Of a stretch of 64,000 nucleotides of DNA, positions 42,316 through 51,234 are shown piece by piece (position 1 is the stretch's first letter; the number at the start of each line of letters is the position of its first letter). Both the position numbers and the translations under genes were made by a program. Under the pieces are notes generated by a model. It was not told where the DNA came from, did no database searches, and saw nothing but the letters and a program-made list of their open reading frames with translations. The stretch spans positions 62,001-126,000 of the forward strand of contig JAEWET010000016.1 in NCBI GenBank assembly GCA_023389195.1. The letters are read 5' to 3'. This DNA comes from Aliihoeflea sp023389195. GTDB lineage: Bacteria > Pseudomonadota > Alphaproteobacteria > Rhizobiales > Rhizobiaceae.

Positions 42316-43401
42316 TCAGCGCACGCGATGCAGGACCGGGATCGCCATCATGATGACGGCGGCCGCGGCGAGGATGCCGACATGGGCCTTGCCGGTCCGC
42401 GCGCCGTCGTCGTTCATGTGTTCGTCGGGAACGAAGGTCTCGGCCGGCTTGCCGAGCGTGTCGGCCATGGTCGCGCCGCGAATGCCCATCGGCAGGTCCG
42501 CGCCGGTCGTCGTGTCGAGCGCAGTCTGGTGCTCCATCTCGGCGTTGATCTCGGCCCCGACGATGACGATCATGGCGGAAATCCACGTCCACATCATGAA
42601 GCCGATGACCGCGCCGAGCGAGCCGTAGGTCGCGTTGTAGTCGGCGAAATTCTGCAGGTAGTAGGAAAAGCCGAACGAGGTCACGATCCACACGACCGAG
42701 GCGAAGCACGCGCCCCAGGACAGCCAGCGCCACTTGGCCTGCTCGCGGCTTGGGCCGAACCGGTAGAGCAGCGAGATGCCGGTGACGATGATGACGAGCA
42801 TGACCGGCCAGCGCAGGGCCGCGATCAGCATCGGGCCGAAATCGTCGAGGCGCAAAAGGGCGAGGATCGCGGGCACCACGCCGACGGTGAAGATGAAGGC
42901 GATGGCGAGGAACATCGCGCCGAGCGTGAAGCAGAACGAGATCAGGTTCAGCCTCACGAAGGAGCGCTTCTCGTTCTCCTGATTGGCGACGTTCATCGCC
43001 TCGAACATCGACTTGATGCCGTTATTGGCGCTCCAAAGGGCGATGAGAAAACCGAGGACAAAGCCGAAACTCAGCGCCTCGGGCCGCTGTTCGGCGAGCG
43101 CCTCGAGCTGGGCATAGATGAGGTCGAGCGAAGCGGACGGGAGGAGGCCGCCCAGAAACGAGATGTGGTCGCCGACGGTCACCGGATCGGCGACGAAGCC
43201 GTAGAGCGAGACGAAGGCGGCAAGCGCGGGAAACAGAGCCAGCAGCAGGTAGAAGGTGACGCCTGCGGCGATCAGCATGACGCGGTGTTCGTTGATGTTG
43301 GCCCAGACCCGCCAGGCGATGTCCTTCCAGCCCCTTGCGGGGATTGCCGAAGGACGGTCCGCGTTCCGTCCGCGCCCCGTCGTCCTGCCCGTCTCGTCCA
43401 T
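42316..43401 (-). CDS. YihY/BrkB-family inner-membrane protein
   Basis: A 361-residue protein with about six helices in the YihY/virulence factor BrkB domain: VWANINEHRVMLIAAGVTFYLLLALFPALAAFVSLYGF, GFLIALWSANNGIKSMFEAMNVA and YGSLGAVIGFMMWTWISAMIVIVGAEINAEME. ATG 43401 was chosen because it begins the hydrophilic lead before the first helix; a start 52 codons earlier overlaps the divergent MFS start. The C-terminus carries an additional short helix (HVGILAAAAVIMMAIPVLHRV). Function is unknown; older claims of ribonuclease activity belong to another protein. Confidence 0.9.
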   Translation of the reverse strand: MDETGRTTGRGRNADRPSAIPARGWKDIAWRVWANINEHRVMLIAAGVTFYLLLALFPALAAFVSLYGFVADPVTVGDHISFLGGLLPSASLDLIYAQLEALAEQRPEALSFGFVLGFLIALWSANNGIKSMFEAMNVANQENEKRSFVRLNLISFCFTLGAMFLAIAFIFTVGVVPAILALLRLDDFGPMLIAALRWPVMLVIIVTGISLLYRFGPSREQAKWRWLSWGACFASVVWIVTSFGFSYYLQNFADYNATYGSLGAVIGFMMWTWISAMIVIVGAEINAEMEHQTALDTTTGADLPMGIRGATMADTLGKPAETFVPDEHMNDDGARTGKAHVGILAAAAVIMMAIPVLHRVR

Positions 43402-43555
43402 TCCTGTCGCCCCTTTTCGTCTATGAGCGAAACCTTGAAGACGCCGATAGGTTGCATGGCGCAAGCGCGCGGGAAGCGCTGGTCCAGCCGCTTGGTAGAG
43501 GCGCGCCGGGGCGCGAAAGGGTCTATCAGAAGGTGCAGCCGACCCGGACCCGCCC

Positions 43556-44797
43556 ATGATCGAAGCCGAAACCGCGCATCAAGACGACCGCTACGCGGCG
43601 TTTCGCCATTCATCCTATCTGCGCTTCTGGGTGGCGCGGTTCTTCATGACCTTCGCGACGCAGATCGTCTCGGTCGCGGTCGGCTGGCAGGTCTACGATC
43701 TGACGCGCGATCCGTTCGATCTCGGCCTCGTCGGCCTCGTCCAGTTCGCGCCGGCCTTGCTGCTCGTGCTGGTGACGGGCGCGGTCGCCGACCGGTTCGG
43801 CCGCCGGCTCGTCATGGGGCTCGCCTCGCTGCTCGAGATGGGCTGCGCGGCGGCGCTGCTCTGGCTTTCCGTCCGCGGGCTCGGCTCGGCCGCGCCGGTC
43901 TTCGCGGTGCTGCTCGTCTTCGGCGTCGCGCGCGCCTTCTTCGGGCCGGCTTCCGCCTCGCTCGTCGCCAATCTCGTCCCGCCGAAGGATTTCGCCAACG
44001 CCGTGGCGTGGAACTCGTCGGCCTGGCAGACGGCGACCATCGTCGGGCCGGTCGCCGGCGGCCTCCTCTACGGCCTCGCCAGCGAGGCGGCCTACGGCAC
44101 GGCGGCGGCGATGATGGGCATCGCCTCGCTCTTGATCTTCTCGATCCCCAAGCCGAAGCAGCACACCGAAACCGAACGTCCGTCGCTGGAGACGATCTTC
44201 GCCGGCTTCCGCTACATCCGCTCCGAAAAGGTGGTGCTCGGCGCGATCTCGCTCGATCTCTTCGCCGTGCTCCTCGGCGGCGCAGTCGCGCTCTTGCCGG
44301 TCTATGCGCGAGACATCCTGGAGCTCGGGCCCTGGGGCCTCGGCCTCCTGCGCGCCGCGCCCGGCATCGGCGCCATCGGCGTCGCCATCTGGCTCGCGGG
44401 CCATCCGATCCGCGACCATGCCGGCATCATCATGTTCGTCTTCGTCGGTCTGTTCGGCGTCTTCACCGCGATCTTCGGCCTTTCCACCATTCCGTGGCTG
44501 TCGATCGTCGCGCTGGCGCTTCTGGGCGCCGCCGACATGATCTCGGTCTACATCCGCGAGACGCTAATCCAGCTCTGGACACCCGACCGGGTGCGCGGCC
44601 GGGTCAATGCGGTCAACATGGTGTTCGTCGGCGCATCGAACGAACTCGGCGAGTTTCGCGCCGGGACGATGGCCGCCATGATCGGCACGGTGCCGGCAGT
44701 GGTGCTGGGCGGCATCGGCGCGGTCGGCGTTGCGGGCCTGTGGGCCTGGCTATTTCCCGAGCTCAGAAAGGCGCGACGTCTCGACGGACGCATGTGA
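43556..44797 (+). CDS. MFS transporter (EntS-like, MFS_3 type)
   Basis: A 413-residue 12-helix major facilitator protein of the EntS-like exporter group: FRHSSYLRFWVARFFMTFATQIVSVAVGWQVYDLTRDPF, AVADRFGRRLVMG, and the NELGEFRAGTMAAMIGT segment. Its substrate is unknown, perhaps a siderophore or drug. It is divergent from the YihY gene and its 3' end overlaps the converging amidotransferase gene by 48 bases. Confidence 0.9.
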   Translation: MIEAETAHQDDRYAAFRHSSYLRFWVARFFMTFATQIVSVAVGWQVYDLTRDPFDLGLVGLVQFAPALLLVLVTGAVADRFGRRLVMGLASLLEMGCAAALLWLSVRGLGSAAPVFAVLLVFGVARAFFGPASASLVANLVPPKDFANAVAWNSSAWQTATIVGPVAGGLLYGLASEAAYGTAAAMMGIASLLIFSIPKPKQHTETERPSLETIFAGFRYIRSEKVVLGAISLDLFAVLLGGAVALLPVYARDILELGPWGLGLLRAAPGIGAIGVAIWLAGHPIRDHAGIIMFVFVGLFGVFTAIFGLSTIPWLSIVALALLGAADMISVYIRETLIQLWTPDRVRGRVNAVNMVFVGASNELGEFRAGTMAAMIGTVPAVVLGGIGAVGVAGLWAWLFPELRKARRLDGRM

Positions 44798-45535
44798 CGC
44801 CTCGAACGCCTCGCGGTCGAAGATGAGCTTCAAGAAACCGTCGAGCCAGGCCTTCAGCTTCAAATCCCACAGCATGCGGCCATGGAGATGATCCCGGCCC
44901 TGCTGCGCGCCGGGCAGGACGAAGCGATGCGCGCCCTTGACCACCCATTTGTGCATCATCACGCGCGTCAGCTCGGCATGGAACTGGATGCCCCAGGCAT
45001 TGTGGCCATAGCGGAACGCCTGATTGGGATAAGATTCGGCGGTCGCCAGCAGCTTTGCGCCCGCGGGCAGCGAAAAGCCTTCGCGGTGGAACTGGTAGAC
45101 CATGGACGGCCAGTCGAGCGGCAGCGCGCGCGCCTCGTCGGTCGCCTCGATCGGATACCAGCCGATCTCGACATGCCCGTCGTCGCGCCCGCCGACCTTG
45201 CCGCCGAGATGATTGACCAGCATCTGCGCGCCGAGGCAGATGCCGAGGAACGGCTTTTGCTCACGCAGCGGCACCGAGATCCAGTCGGTCTCGCGCTTGA
45301 CGAATTCTTCCGGGTCGTTGGCGCTCATCGGCCCGCCGAAGATCACGACGCCTTCATGGTCGGCGAGCGTGGCGGGCAAAGCGTCGCCCAGAGGCGGGCG
45401 GCGGATGTCGAGATGGTAGCCGTCAGCGGCGAGCAACTGCCCGACGCGGCCGGGGCTCGAATGCTCCTGATGCAGGACGATCAGGATCTGCTTCCCCTTG
45501 TGGGATGCGTCTTTCGAGATCGGTCCGTGCAGCAT
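44750..45535 (-). CDS. Class I glutamine amidotransferase (GuaA-type domain)
   Basis: A 261-residue stand-alone GATase1-fold protein with the nucleophile Cys100 in LGICLGAQML and His186 in GIQFHAEL. It shows VVIFGGPMSANDPEEFVKRE, common in GMP-synthase-like amidotransferases of unknown acceptor. The N-terminus has QILIVLHQEHSSPGRVG. It most likely transfers ammonia from glutamine to an unidentified substrate. Its stop overlaps the MFS gene; TerB lies four bases upstream of its start. Confidence 0.88.
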   Translation of the reverse strand: MLHGPISKDASHKGKQILIVLHQEHSSPGRVGQLLAADGYHLDIRRPPLGDALPATLADHEGVVIFGGPMSANDPEEFVKRETDWISVPLREQKPFLGICLGAQMLVNHLGGKVGGRDDGHVEIGWYPIEATDEARALPLDWPSMVYQFHREGFSLPAGAKLLATAESYPNQAFRYGHNAWGIQFHAELTRVMMHKWVVKGAHRFVLPGAQQGRDHLHGRMLWDLKLKAWLDGFLKLIFDREAFEASHASVETSRLSELGK

Positions 45536-45539
45536 TCGT

Positions 45540-46013
45540 CTATCCGTTGTCTTCGTTCCTGAATTGCAGGCGTTCGGCGACGCGCTGGCGCAGGGCCACG
45601 CGTTCCGGCCCGTCGATGCCGACGAGTTCGCAAACGCGCCAAACGAGATTGTCTTCCAGTTCGTGGCGCTCGCCATCGGCGTAGACCATTTCCCACAGAA
45701 GCGAGATCAGTTCCTGCCGTGCCGGCAGGTCGACATGCCGGTTGATGACGCTGGTGAAGGCGTAGAGATCGACCGCGTCGCGCTCGGCGGTCTCGCCGGC
45801 GACGAGGACGCGATCGAGTTCGTCGCCGGACAGCCGGTAGGCCTCCGCGATGGTTCGCCGCAGCGCCTCGGCTTCGTCCGCACCGCGCACGCCGTCCGCA
45901 TCGACGATGTGGTACATCAGCGCCGCGACCGCCACCCGGGGATCGTCGGAGCGGTCGGTGTCGGATCGGCCCGCGGGAACGTCACGGAAAAGCGAAAGAA
46001 GGCGGTCGAGCAT
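45540..46013 (-). CDS. TerB-family protein
   Basis: A 157-residue all-helical TerB domain protein: MLDRLLSLFRD start, DPRVAVAALMYHIVDADG with the acidic metal-site pair, and ALLWEMVYADGE-like segment LISLLWEMVYADGERHELED. TerB domains are named for tellurite resistance, but stand-alone alphaproteobacterial copies have no proven role. It starts four bases from the amidotransferase on the same strand, so the two form an operon. A repeat of family A begins about 125 bases upstream. Confidence 0.88.
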   Translation of the reverse strand: MLDRLLSLFRDVPAGRSDTDRSDDPRVAVAALMYHIVDADGVRGADEAEALRRTIAEAYRLSGDELDRVLVAGETAERDAVDLYAFTSVINRHVDLPARQELISLLWEMVYADGERHELEDNLVWRVCELVGIDGPERVALRQRVAERLQFRNEDNG

Positions 46014-46137
46014 GAGGCGGCGTCAGGTCCCTTGCGGCACGACCAGCGAATCGCGCCCGATTGCCTTCATTTAACGCAAGGATGGTGAAAAGGCCAAGAT
46101 GCGGGCAATCGTTTGGGTGTGGGGGTGGAGGAGATTG

Positions 46138-46310
46138 GTTTTTTCTGAAGTGACCCCCACCCTTTATCCCTCCCCACAAGGGGGAGGGAGTCAGCCAGCG
46201 TTGCGCGTTACCCACAAAACCGGGCACCCAGCTTAAAGGTCAGGCGCGGCGTGGATGCCCTCCCTCCCCCTTGTGGGGATGGATAAAGGGTGGGGGTCCG
46301 CTTCGCAAAA
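46138..46310. repeat. Palindromic intergenic element, family A copy 2
   Basis: The left arm (46151-46190) and right arm (46258-46300) repeat the CCCACCCTTTATCCCTCCCC core and its complement, as in the copy at 15115-15265. The middle is unrelated to copy 1. It lies in the gap between the TerB gene and the end of hemY, in a region (46014-46336) otherwise empty. Confidence 0.85.
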
Positions 46311-46336
46311 ATCAGCACCCACCACCCACACAAACC

Positions 46337-48124
46337 TCAGAACAGCCTGAACCGGCTCTCCACCACCGGCTTTTCGCCTTCCTCGACGCCCGGATCGTCC
46401 GGGATCGGCATCCTGGCCGGCCGACCGGTCTCGTCCTCGATCATCTCGGCGTCGAGCGGAGCAGAAGCTGCGGGCTCGGCTGCGGTCGAGGCAAGCGCCG
46501 TGACGGGAGCCGGGGCCTTGGCGTCGTTAGCGGCGACGGGGCGGGCCGGTTCGGGTTTCGAGGCCGGTTTTTCGGAAGGCGTCGGTTCGATGACAGGGTC
46601 AGGCTCGACCGTGGCGACGGGTTCGGGAACGGCCACCGGAGCCGCCGGCTTCGTTTCGGGCTCGCTTGCCGGCTCGGGGGCGGTCTTCATCGGTTCTTCG
46701 ACGATGATGTCTTCGACCGGCTCCGGCTCTGCGGCGACCACCGGCTTTGAAGGCCGGTGCTCTTCGTGCTCGATCGGGGCGGGCAGGGTGGGGGTGATCG
46801 CGAGTGCCTCGTCGCCGGCCTCGATGACCTGTCCCAGCCGCTCGACCGGGGCGCGCCATTCGAAGGCGTCGAGGCGGCCGGTGACCGGCGAGAGCGGCGC
46901 CCAGCGGTCGGAGACGTAGCCGTCGGCGACCCAGGCCGGATCGCGCGGCGCGCGCACGGCCTTGCCGAGCCACTGGCGCACACGGCCCTGGTCGCCGGTC
47001 TCAGTCTCCTCGATGTCGGCCAGAAGCAGATAGGCACCCTCGCGCGGCTCCTGCCGGATCGCGGCTTCGGCCTGCGCACGGGCAAGCTTGTAATCGCCGG
47101 CGGCAAGCGCGGCGCGGGCGACGGCGAGCGCGGATTCGGGGTTGTTCTGTTTCAGGGTCTGCAACTTCTTCGCCCTCGTCAGGCGATCGAGCGTCGAATC
47201 GCCGAGGCGCGCATTGACATAGGCGTCGGCGATCTCGGGATGTGCGTTGCGCTTCCAGCCGGCTTCGAGAATCTTCGCGCCCTTGCGCAGATCGTCGAGG
47301 CGGAACAGCGCCTTGGCCGCGACGATTGCGGCTGGGACGAGGTCTGGCGCGAGGCGGTGGGCTTCGAGCGCGGCGTTCTTCGCCTGCACCGGCTCGGCGT
47401 CGAGGAGTTCGGTGGCCTTGGCGGTCAGGAGGACGGCCTTACGGCGTTCGGCGGTCTCGCGGTCGATCTGCTGGGTCGATTTCTGCGTGTCGACGAGGCG
47501 CAGCGCGGCGTCCCACTCGCCGGCCTCGGACTTTTCCTCCAGCGCCGCGCCGGACGCCCAGGCAAGCTGCGGCGCCGTCTCGACCGCGCGCTCGGCATAG
47601 TGCCGCGCAGCCTGCCGGTCGCCGACGCGCTCGGCTTCGAGGTAGAGGCCGCGCAGGCCGAGAAGCTTCATCTCGGGCTTGTCGAGCATCGCCTCGAATT
47701 TCTGCCGCGCGCCCGGATGGTCGCCTTCGAGCAGCGAGGCCTGCGCATCGAGGAGATGGACCAAGGGTTCGCGGTCGGAGGAGAGCAGCTTCAGCGCCTC
47801 CTTCTTCTTGCACCGCGCGAGCGCCGGATCGCCAGCGCCGGCCGCGATCATGCCCATCGACAACGCCTCGTAGCCGCGGTCGCGGCGGCGGGTGCGGAAG
47901 TGGCGCGAAATCGTGTGCGGGCTGGTGACGATCGACTTGACGAGCCACCAGAGGATCATCGCGGCGGCGACGACGGCGGTGATCAGGATCGCGGCGACCA
48001 GCAGGCTCACCTGCATCTGGTAGCCGCCGAAGGTCAGCGTCAGGTCGCCCGGGCGGTCGGCGAGCCAGGCGAAGGCGAAGCCGAGGATGAAGACGGGAAC
48101 GAGGAAGAACAGGATGCGGATCAT
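46337..48124 (-). CDS. hemY: HemY protein (heme-operon TPR membrane protein)
   Basis: A 595-residue inner-membrane protein with two N-terminal helices (residues about 4-22 and 38-62), then a region of TPR-like repeats (HYAERAVETAPQLAWASGAALEEK, ILEAGWKRNAHPEIADAYV), then a Pro/Glu/Ala-rich tail of about 150 residues. HemY (proteobacterial type) is encoded with hemCD and is thought to assist late heme biosynthesis at the membrane; it is not a protoporphyrinogen oxidase. The Pro/Glu tail is longer than in gammaproteobacteria. It ends the operon hemC-hemD-Mic60-hemY. Confidence 0.92.
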   Translation of the reverse strand: MIRILFFLVPVFILGFAFAWLADRPGDLTLTFGGYQMQVSLLVAAILITAVVAAAMILWWLVKSIVTSPHTISRHFRTRRRDRGYEALSMGMIAAGAGDPALARCKKKEALKLLSSDREPLVHLLDAQASLLEGDHPGARQKFEAMLDKPEMKLLGLRGLYLEAERVGDRQAARHYAERAVETAPQLAWASGAALEEKSEAGEWDAALRLVDTQKSTQQIDRETAERRKAVLLTAKATELLDAEPVQAKNAALEAHRLAPDLVPAAIVAAKALFRLDDLRKGAKILEAGWKRNAHPEIADAYVNARLGDSTLDRLTRAKKLQTLKQNNPESALAVARAALAAGDYKLARAQAEAAIRQEPREGAYLLLADIEETETGDQGRVRQWLGKAVRAPRDPAWVADGYVSDRWAPLSPVTGRLDAFEWRAPVERLGQVIEAGDEALAITPTLPAPIEHEEHRPSKPVVAAEPEPVEDIIVEEPMKTAPEPASEPETKPAAPVAVPEPVATVEPDPVIEPTPSEKPASKPEPARPVAANDAKAPAPVTALASTAAEPAASAPLDAEMIEDETGRPARMPIPDDPGVEEGEKPVVESRFRLF

Positions 48125-48138
48125 GATGTTTCGTTCCC

Positions 48139-49467
48139 TCAGGCGCCCTGGAGCGCGGTGGTCAGAGCACGGTCGATCAACTGGTCGGCGGCATGGCGGG
48201 CGCGCACCTTGGCCATGAAGTCCGCGCCGGCGGCCTGAACGTTCTCCGGCAGGCCGTCATATTCGGCGATGGCACGCTCGTAGTCGTCGGCGCGCACCGA
48301 GGCTTCGAGCCGCGCGACCTTGGCGCCGACATCCTCGCCCTCGGCCATGCCGACGGGGCGGACCTGGACGAGCGAGCGCGCGCTGGCCGACAGGCGGTCC
48401 ATGATGCCGGCATTCTCGTCGACACCGCAGGAGGCTGCGACCATCGCCTGCGCGGCGGGGCCTGCCTCCTCGGCGATCTGCGCGCGGGTGGCGACGCCTT
48501 CGGCCGCGAAGTCGCGCAACTCGCCGACCTCCTCCGCCTCGGCGTCGAGGCCGGCATAGGTTTCGAGTTCGGTCGCGAAGGGCTGGCCGCGGTCGATCGC
48601 GGATTTCAGCGCCGAAGCCGCGATGACGCGCTCCGAGCCGCTGTTTTCCAGTTCGCCAAGCCGTGCCTCGATGTCGTCCAGCCGTGCCGCATTGGCGGTC
48701 GACGCCTCGCCGGCGCTCGCAAGCTGCTGTTCGACTTCGGCGAGTGCGGCTTCGGCGTCGGGCGCATCGTTGACGGCGGCAATCGCCTGTTCGAGCGCGG
48801 CAAGCCGGTCGTCGGTCGCCGAATTGTCGCCGGATGCGGAGCGCAGTTCCTCAAATTCGGAGCGCAGCGCCGCGACATCGTCCGACGCGCCGGCATTCGC
48901 GATCTCGCCACGCAACGTCTCGATTTCGGACTGCAATGCTGCGACCTGCTCGTCATTGCCCTGTTGCGTACCGGGCCAGATGCCGGCCGCCTGCAGGCCT
49001 GCGCCAAGCGCGAGCACGATCAGGCCGCCGACGATGCCGCCCATCAGGGCGCTGCCGCCACGCCTGGAATCGGCCTGCGCCGTTGCGGGACGTGGGGAAG
49101 ATGCCTGCGAGGTGGCGAAGGCCGACGGGGTCGCTGGCTTGGCGTCGGGTTTGGGAGCGTCAGTCTTGGGAGCGGGCTTTGGCGTCTCGGCCGGTCTGGA
49201 TGCTGATGCTTTGTCGGTCTTGGCAGTCTCCACCTTGGCTGCGGGCTCCTTGGCTTCCTTCATCGCCTCGGGCTTCGCCTCGACCGCAGCCGCCGCCGCC
49301 TTGTCGGCCCCGATCGCGGCAGGGTCGGTGATGTCGCTGATATTTTCCTCGGAGGTGCCGGGCTTGGCGGCCTTGTCGTCGAGACGCGTCACGTCCTTCG
49401 GGTCGATGTCGATGGTCGATCCGGCCTTCTTCGGCTCCGAATAGCGTGATTTCGGCGTCTTCGACAT
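48139..49467 (-). CDS. Mic60/mitofilin-like membrane protein
   Basis: A 442-residue protein with a hydrophilic Lys/Ala/Glu-rich N-terminal cytoplasmic region (1-137), one membrane helix (about 142-162, GGIVGGLIVLALGAGLQAAGIW), a periplasmic coiled coil (about 170-270, rich in Ala/Glu/Leu), and a C-terminal mitofilin-signature-like helical part (ASALKSAIDRGQPFATELETYAGL). Alphaproteobacterial Mic60, ancestor of the mitochondrial cristae organiser, is encoded at exactly this place in heme operons. The ATG at 49467 follows GAAGGGGAGTG. Membrane shaping is inferred from the family. Confidence 0.85.
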   Translation of the reverse strand: MSKTPKSRYSEPKKAGSTIDIDPKDVTRLDDKAAKPGTSEENISDITDPAAIGADKAAAAAVEAKPEAMKEAKEPAAKVETAKTDKASASRPAETPKPAPKTDAPKPDAKPATPSAFATSQASSPRPATAQADSRRGGSALMGGIVGGLIVLALGAGLQAAGIWPGTQQGNDEQVAALQSEIETLRGEIANAGASDDVAALRSEFEELRSASGDNSATDDRLAALEQAIAAVNDAPDAEAALAEVEQQLASAGEASTANAARLDDIEARLGELENSGSERVIAASALKSAIDRGQPFATELETYAGLDAEAEEVGELRDFAAEGVATRAQIAEEAGPAAQAMVAASCGVDENAGIMDRLSASARSLVQVRPVGMAEGEDVGAKVARLEASVRADDYERAIAEYDGLPENVQAAGADFMAKVRARHAADQLIDRALTTALQGA

Positions 49468-49500
49468 GCCACTCCCCTTCAATTATCCATATGCGGCCAA

Positions 49501-50211
49501 TTACCCGGATGCGGCCGCGCTTTGATCAAGTTCCGCAAGCTTTGCCATCATGCCCGCTTCGTCTGGCGTCGCGGCAAGTCCGATACGCCGCCCTGCCAGA
49601 CCTGCCGCCGCCTCGGCGGATATGCACACGAAGACCGTGGGTTGGAAGCTGGACGGCGCCTCGGCAGCGATCCTACCCAGAATTTCGCCCCCGCGCTGCG
49701 AATAGACCAATGCGGCCCAAAACGGTTCCGACCCCAGTTTGGTTCCGGTTTCGCCTGGCGCGAACTCGGTGGCGCGTGCGTCGTAGAGCTCGATTTCCGT
49801 CACCCGATGGCCCTGTGCTTCGAGGGCAAGCCTGAGTTCGGGACGGCGGACACTGCCAGTCAGGTGCAGAACATGCGACGCTGCCGCAAGGCGGCCGGAC
49901 AGCATATGCGCCAGTGCCCTCGCATCGGGTGCGACCGACGCCACCTCGCGGCCTGCAGCCTCGGCGGTCTTCGCGCCGACGACATGGAGCGGCAGGTGGC
50001 GCAGCTTCTCCATCAGGGAGGCCGGCGCATGGCGAAAAGCGTTGGCGCTGGTCGCGACGACGGCGTCGATGTGATCGGGAAGTGCGCTTGGCTCCAGCGC
50101 GACGATCTCGGTCAACGGCAGGACGACCGGCGCGTAGCCGCGCTCGATCAGCCGCGCGGCGGTGGCGGCGGCGCCGGGCTCGGGCCGGGTCACCAGCACG
50201 CGCCGCGCCAT
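49501..50211 (-). CDS. hemD: Uroporphyrinogen-III synthase
   Basis: A 236-residue enzyme that closes hydroxymethylbilane into uroporphyrinogen III with D-ring inversion. HemD proteins vary greatly; recognisable parts are VLVTRPEPGAAATAARLIERGY at the start, AVVATSANAFRHAP, VVGAKTAEAAGREV and ALVYSQRGGEILGRI. ATG 50211 is used; a GTG at 50217 overlapping the hemC stop (GTGA) is equally possible. It follows hemC and precedes the Mic60 gene, all on the minus strand. Confidence 0.88.
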   Translation of the reverse strand: MARRVLVTRPEPGAAATAARLIERGYAPVVLPLTEIVALEPSALPDHIDAVVATSANAFRHAPASLMEKLRHLPLHVVGAKTAEAAGREVASVAPDARALAHMLSGRLAAASHVLHLTGSVRRPELRLALEAQGHRVTEIELYDARATEFAPGETGTKLGSEPFWAALVYSQRGGEILGRIAAEAPSSFQPTVFVCISAEAAAGLAGRRIGLAATPDEAGMMAKLAELDQSAAASG

Positions 50212-50213
50212 GG

Positions 50214-51143
50214 TCACGTCCAGCTTTCGAAGAAGGCGGGCCCCGCGCGGTCGCGGATGTCGGCACCGGCCTTTGCGCCGATCGAAGCGGCATTGCCAGC
50301 ACGGCCTTCGGCCCGGATTTCGTGGACCTGCCTTCCGTCCGGCGACAGGATCATGCCGAAGAAGGACAGCGCGCCGCCGTCAATCTGCGCATGGCCGGCG
50401 AGCGGCGTGCGGCAGGAGCCGTCGAGCGTCGCCAGAAAGGCGCGCTCGCAGGTCAGCGCCTCGGTGGTCGCGCGATGCCCGATCGGGCCGAGCACCTTGC
50501 CGATGCGCGCGTCACCGATGCGGCTTTCGATGCAGATCGCACCCTGGCCCGGCGCGGGCGGAAAAGTCTCGACCGGCAGGAGCTCGGTGATGACATGCGC
50601 GAGCCCGAGCCGCTTCAGCCCGGCATTGGCGAGCAGCGTCGCGTCCACGACGCCTTCCCCCAGCTTGCGCAGCCGCGTCTGAACGTTGCCGCGATAGAGC
50701 ACCACGTCGATGTCGGGGCGAAGGCGTCGGATCAGCGCCTGCCGGCGCAGCGAGGAGGAGCCGATGACGGCGTTTTCAGGCAGGTCGAGGAGCTTCGGCG
50801 CCACGCGGCCGATATAGGCGTCGCGCACGTCCTCGCGCTCGAGAAAGCAGGAGAGTTCCAGCCCCTCCGGCAGCGCGGTCGGCATGTCCTTCGACGAATG
50901 GACGGCGATGTCGATCGCGCCCGACAGGAGCGCTTCCTCGATCTCCTTGGTGAACAGCCCCTTGCCGCCGGCCTCGGACAGCGGGCGGTCCTGGATGCGG
51001 TCGCCGGAGGTCGAGATGACGACGATCTCGAACGCCTCCTGTGGCAGGTCGTGCGCGGCCATCAGGCGCGCGCGCGTCTCTTCCGCCTGCGCCAGCGCAA
51101 GGGCGCTGCCGCGCGTTCCGATCCTCAACAGGTCTGTTTGCAT
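50214..51143 (-). CDS. hemC: Hydroxymethylbilane synthase (porphobilinogen deaminase)
   Basis: A 309-residue enzyme joining four porphobilinogen units. It has the catalytic aspartate loop AIDIAVHSSKDMP, the substrate-binding arginines in SSSLRRQALIRRLRP and RGNVQTRL, and the dipyrromethane cofactor-binding Cys244 in LDGSCRTPLAG. The start is ATG 51143, one codon after a TTG. It is divergent from tsaD across a 91-base gap that must hold both promoters. It heads the heme operon and is translated with overlap into hemD. Confidence 0.97.
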   Translation of the reverse strand: MQTDLLRIGTRGSALALAQAEETRARLMAAHDLPQEAFEIVVISTSGDRIQDRPLSEAGGKGLFTKEIEEALLSGAIDIAVHSSKDMPTALPEGLELSCFLEREDVRDAYIGRVAPKLLDLPENAVIGSSSLRRQALIRRLRPDIDVVLYRGNVQTRLRKLGEGVVDATLLANAGLKRLGLAHVITELLPVETFPPAPGQGAICIESRIGDARIGKVLGPIGHRATTEALTCERAFLATLDGSCRTPLAGHAQIDGGALSFFGMILSPDGRQVHEIRAEGRAGNAASIGAKAGADIRDRAGPAFFESWT

Positions 51144-51234
51144 CAAGTGGCGTCCATGATAGGTCGCCCCTACCTAGCGACGATGGCCGGCAACGGCAAC
51201 CGAACGACCCGTTCCGAAAAGGTGTAGCGACGAA

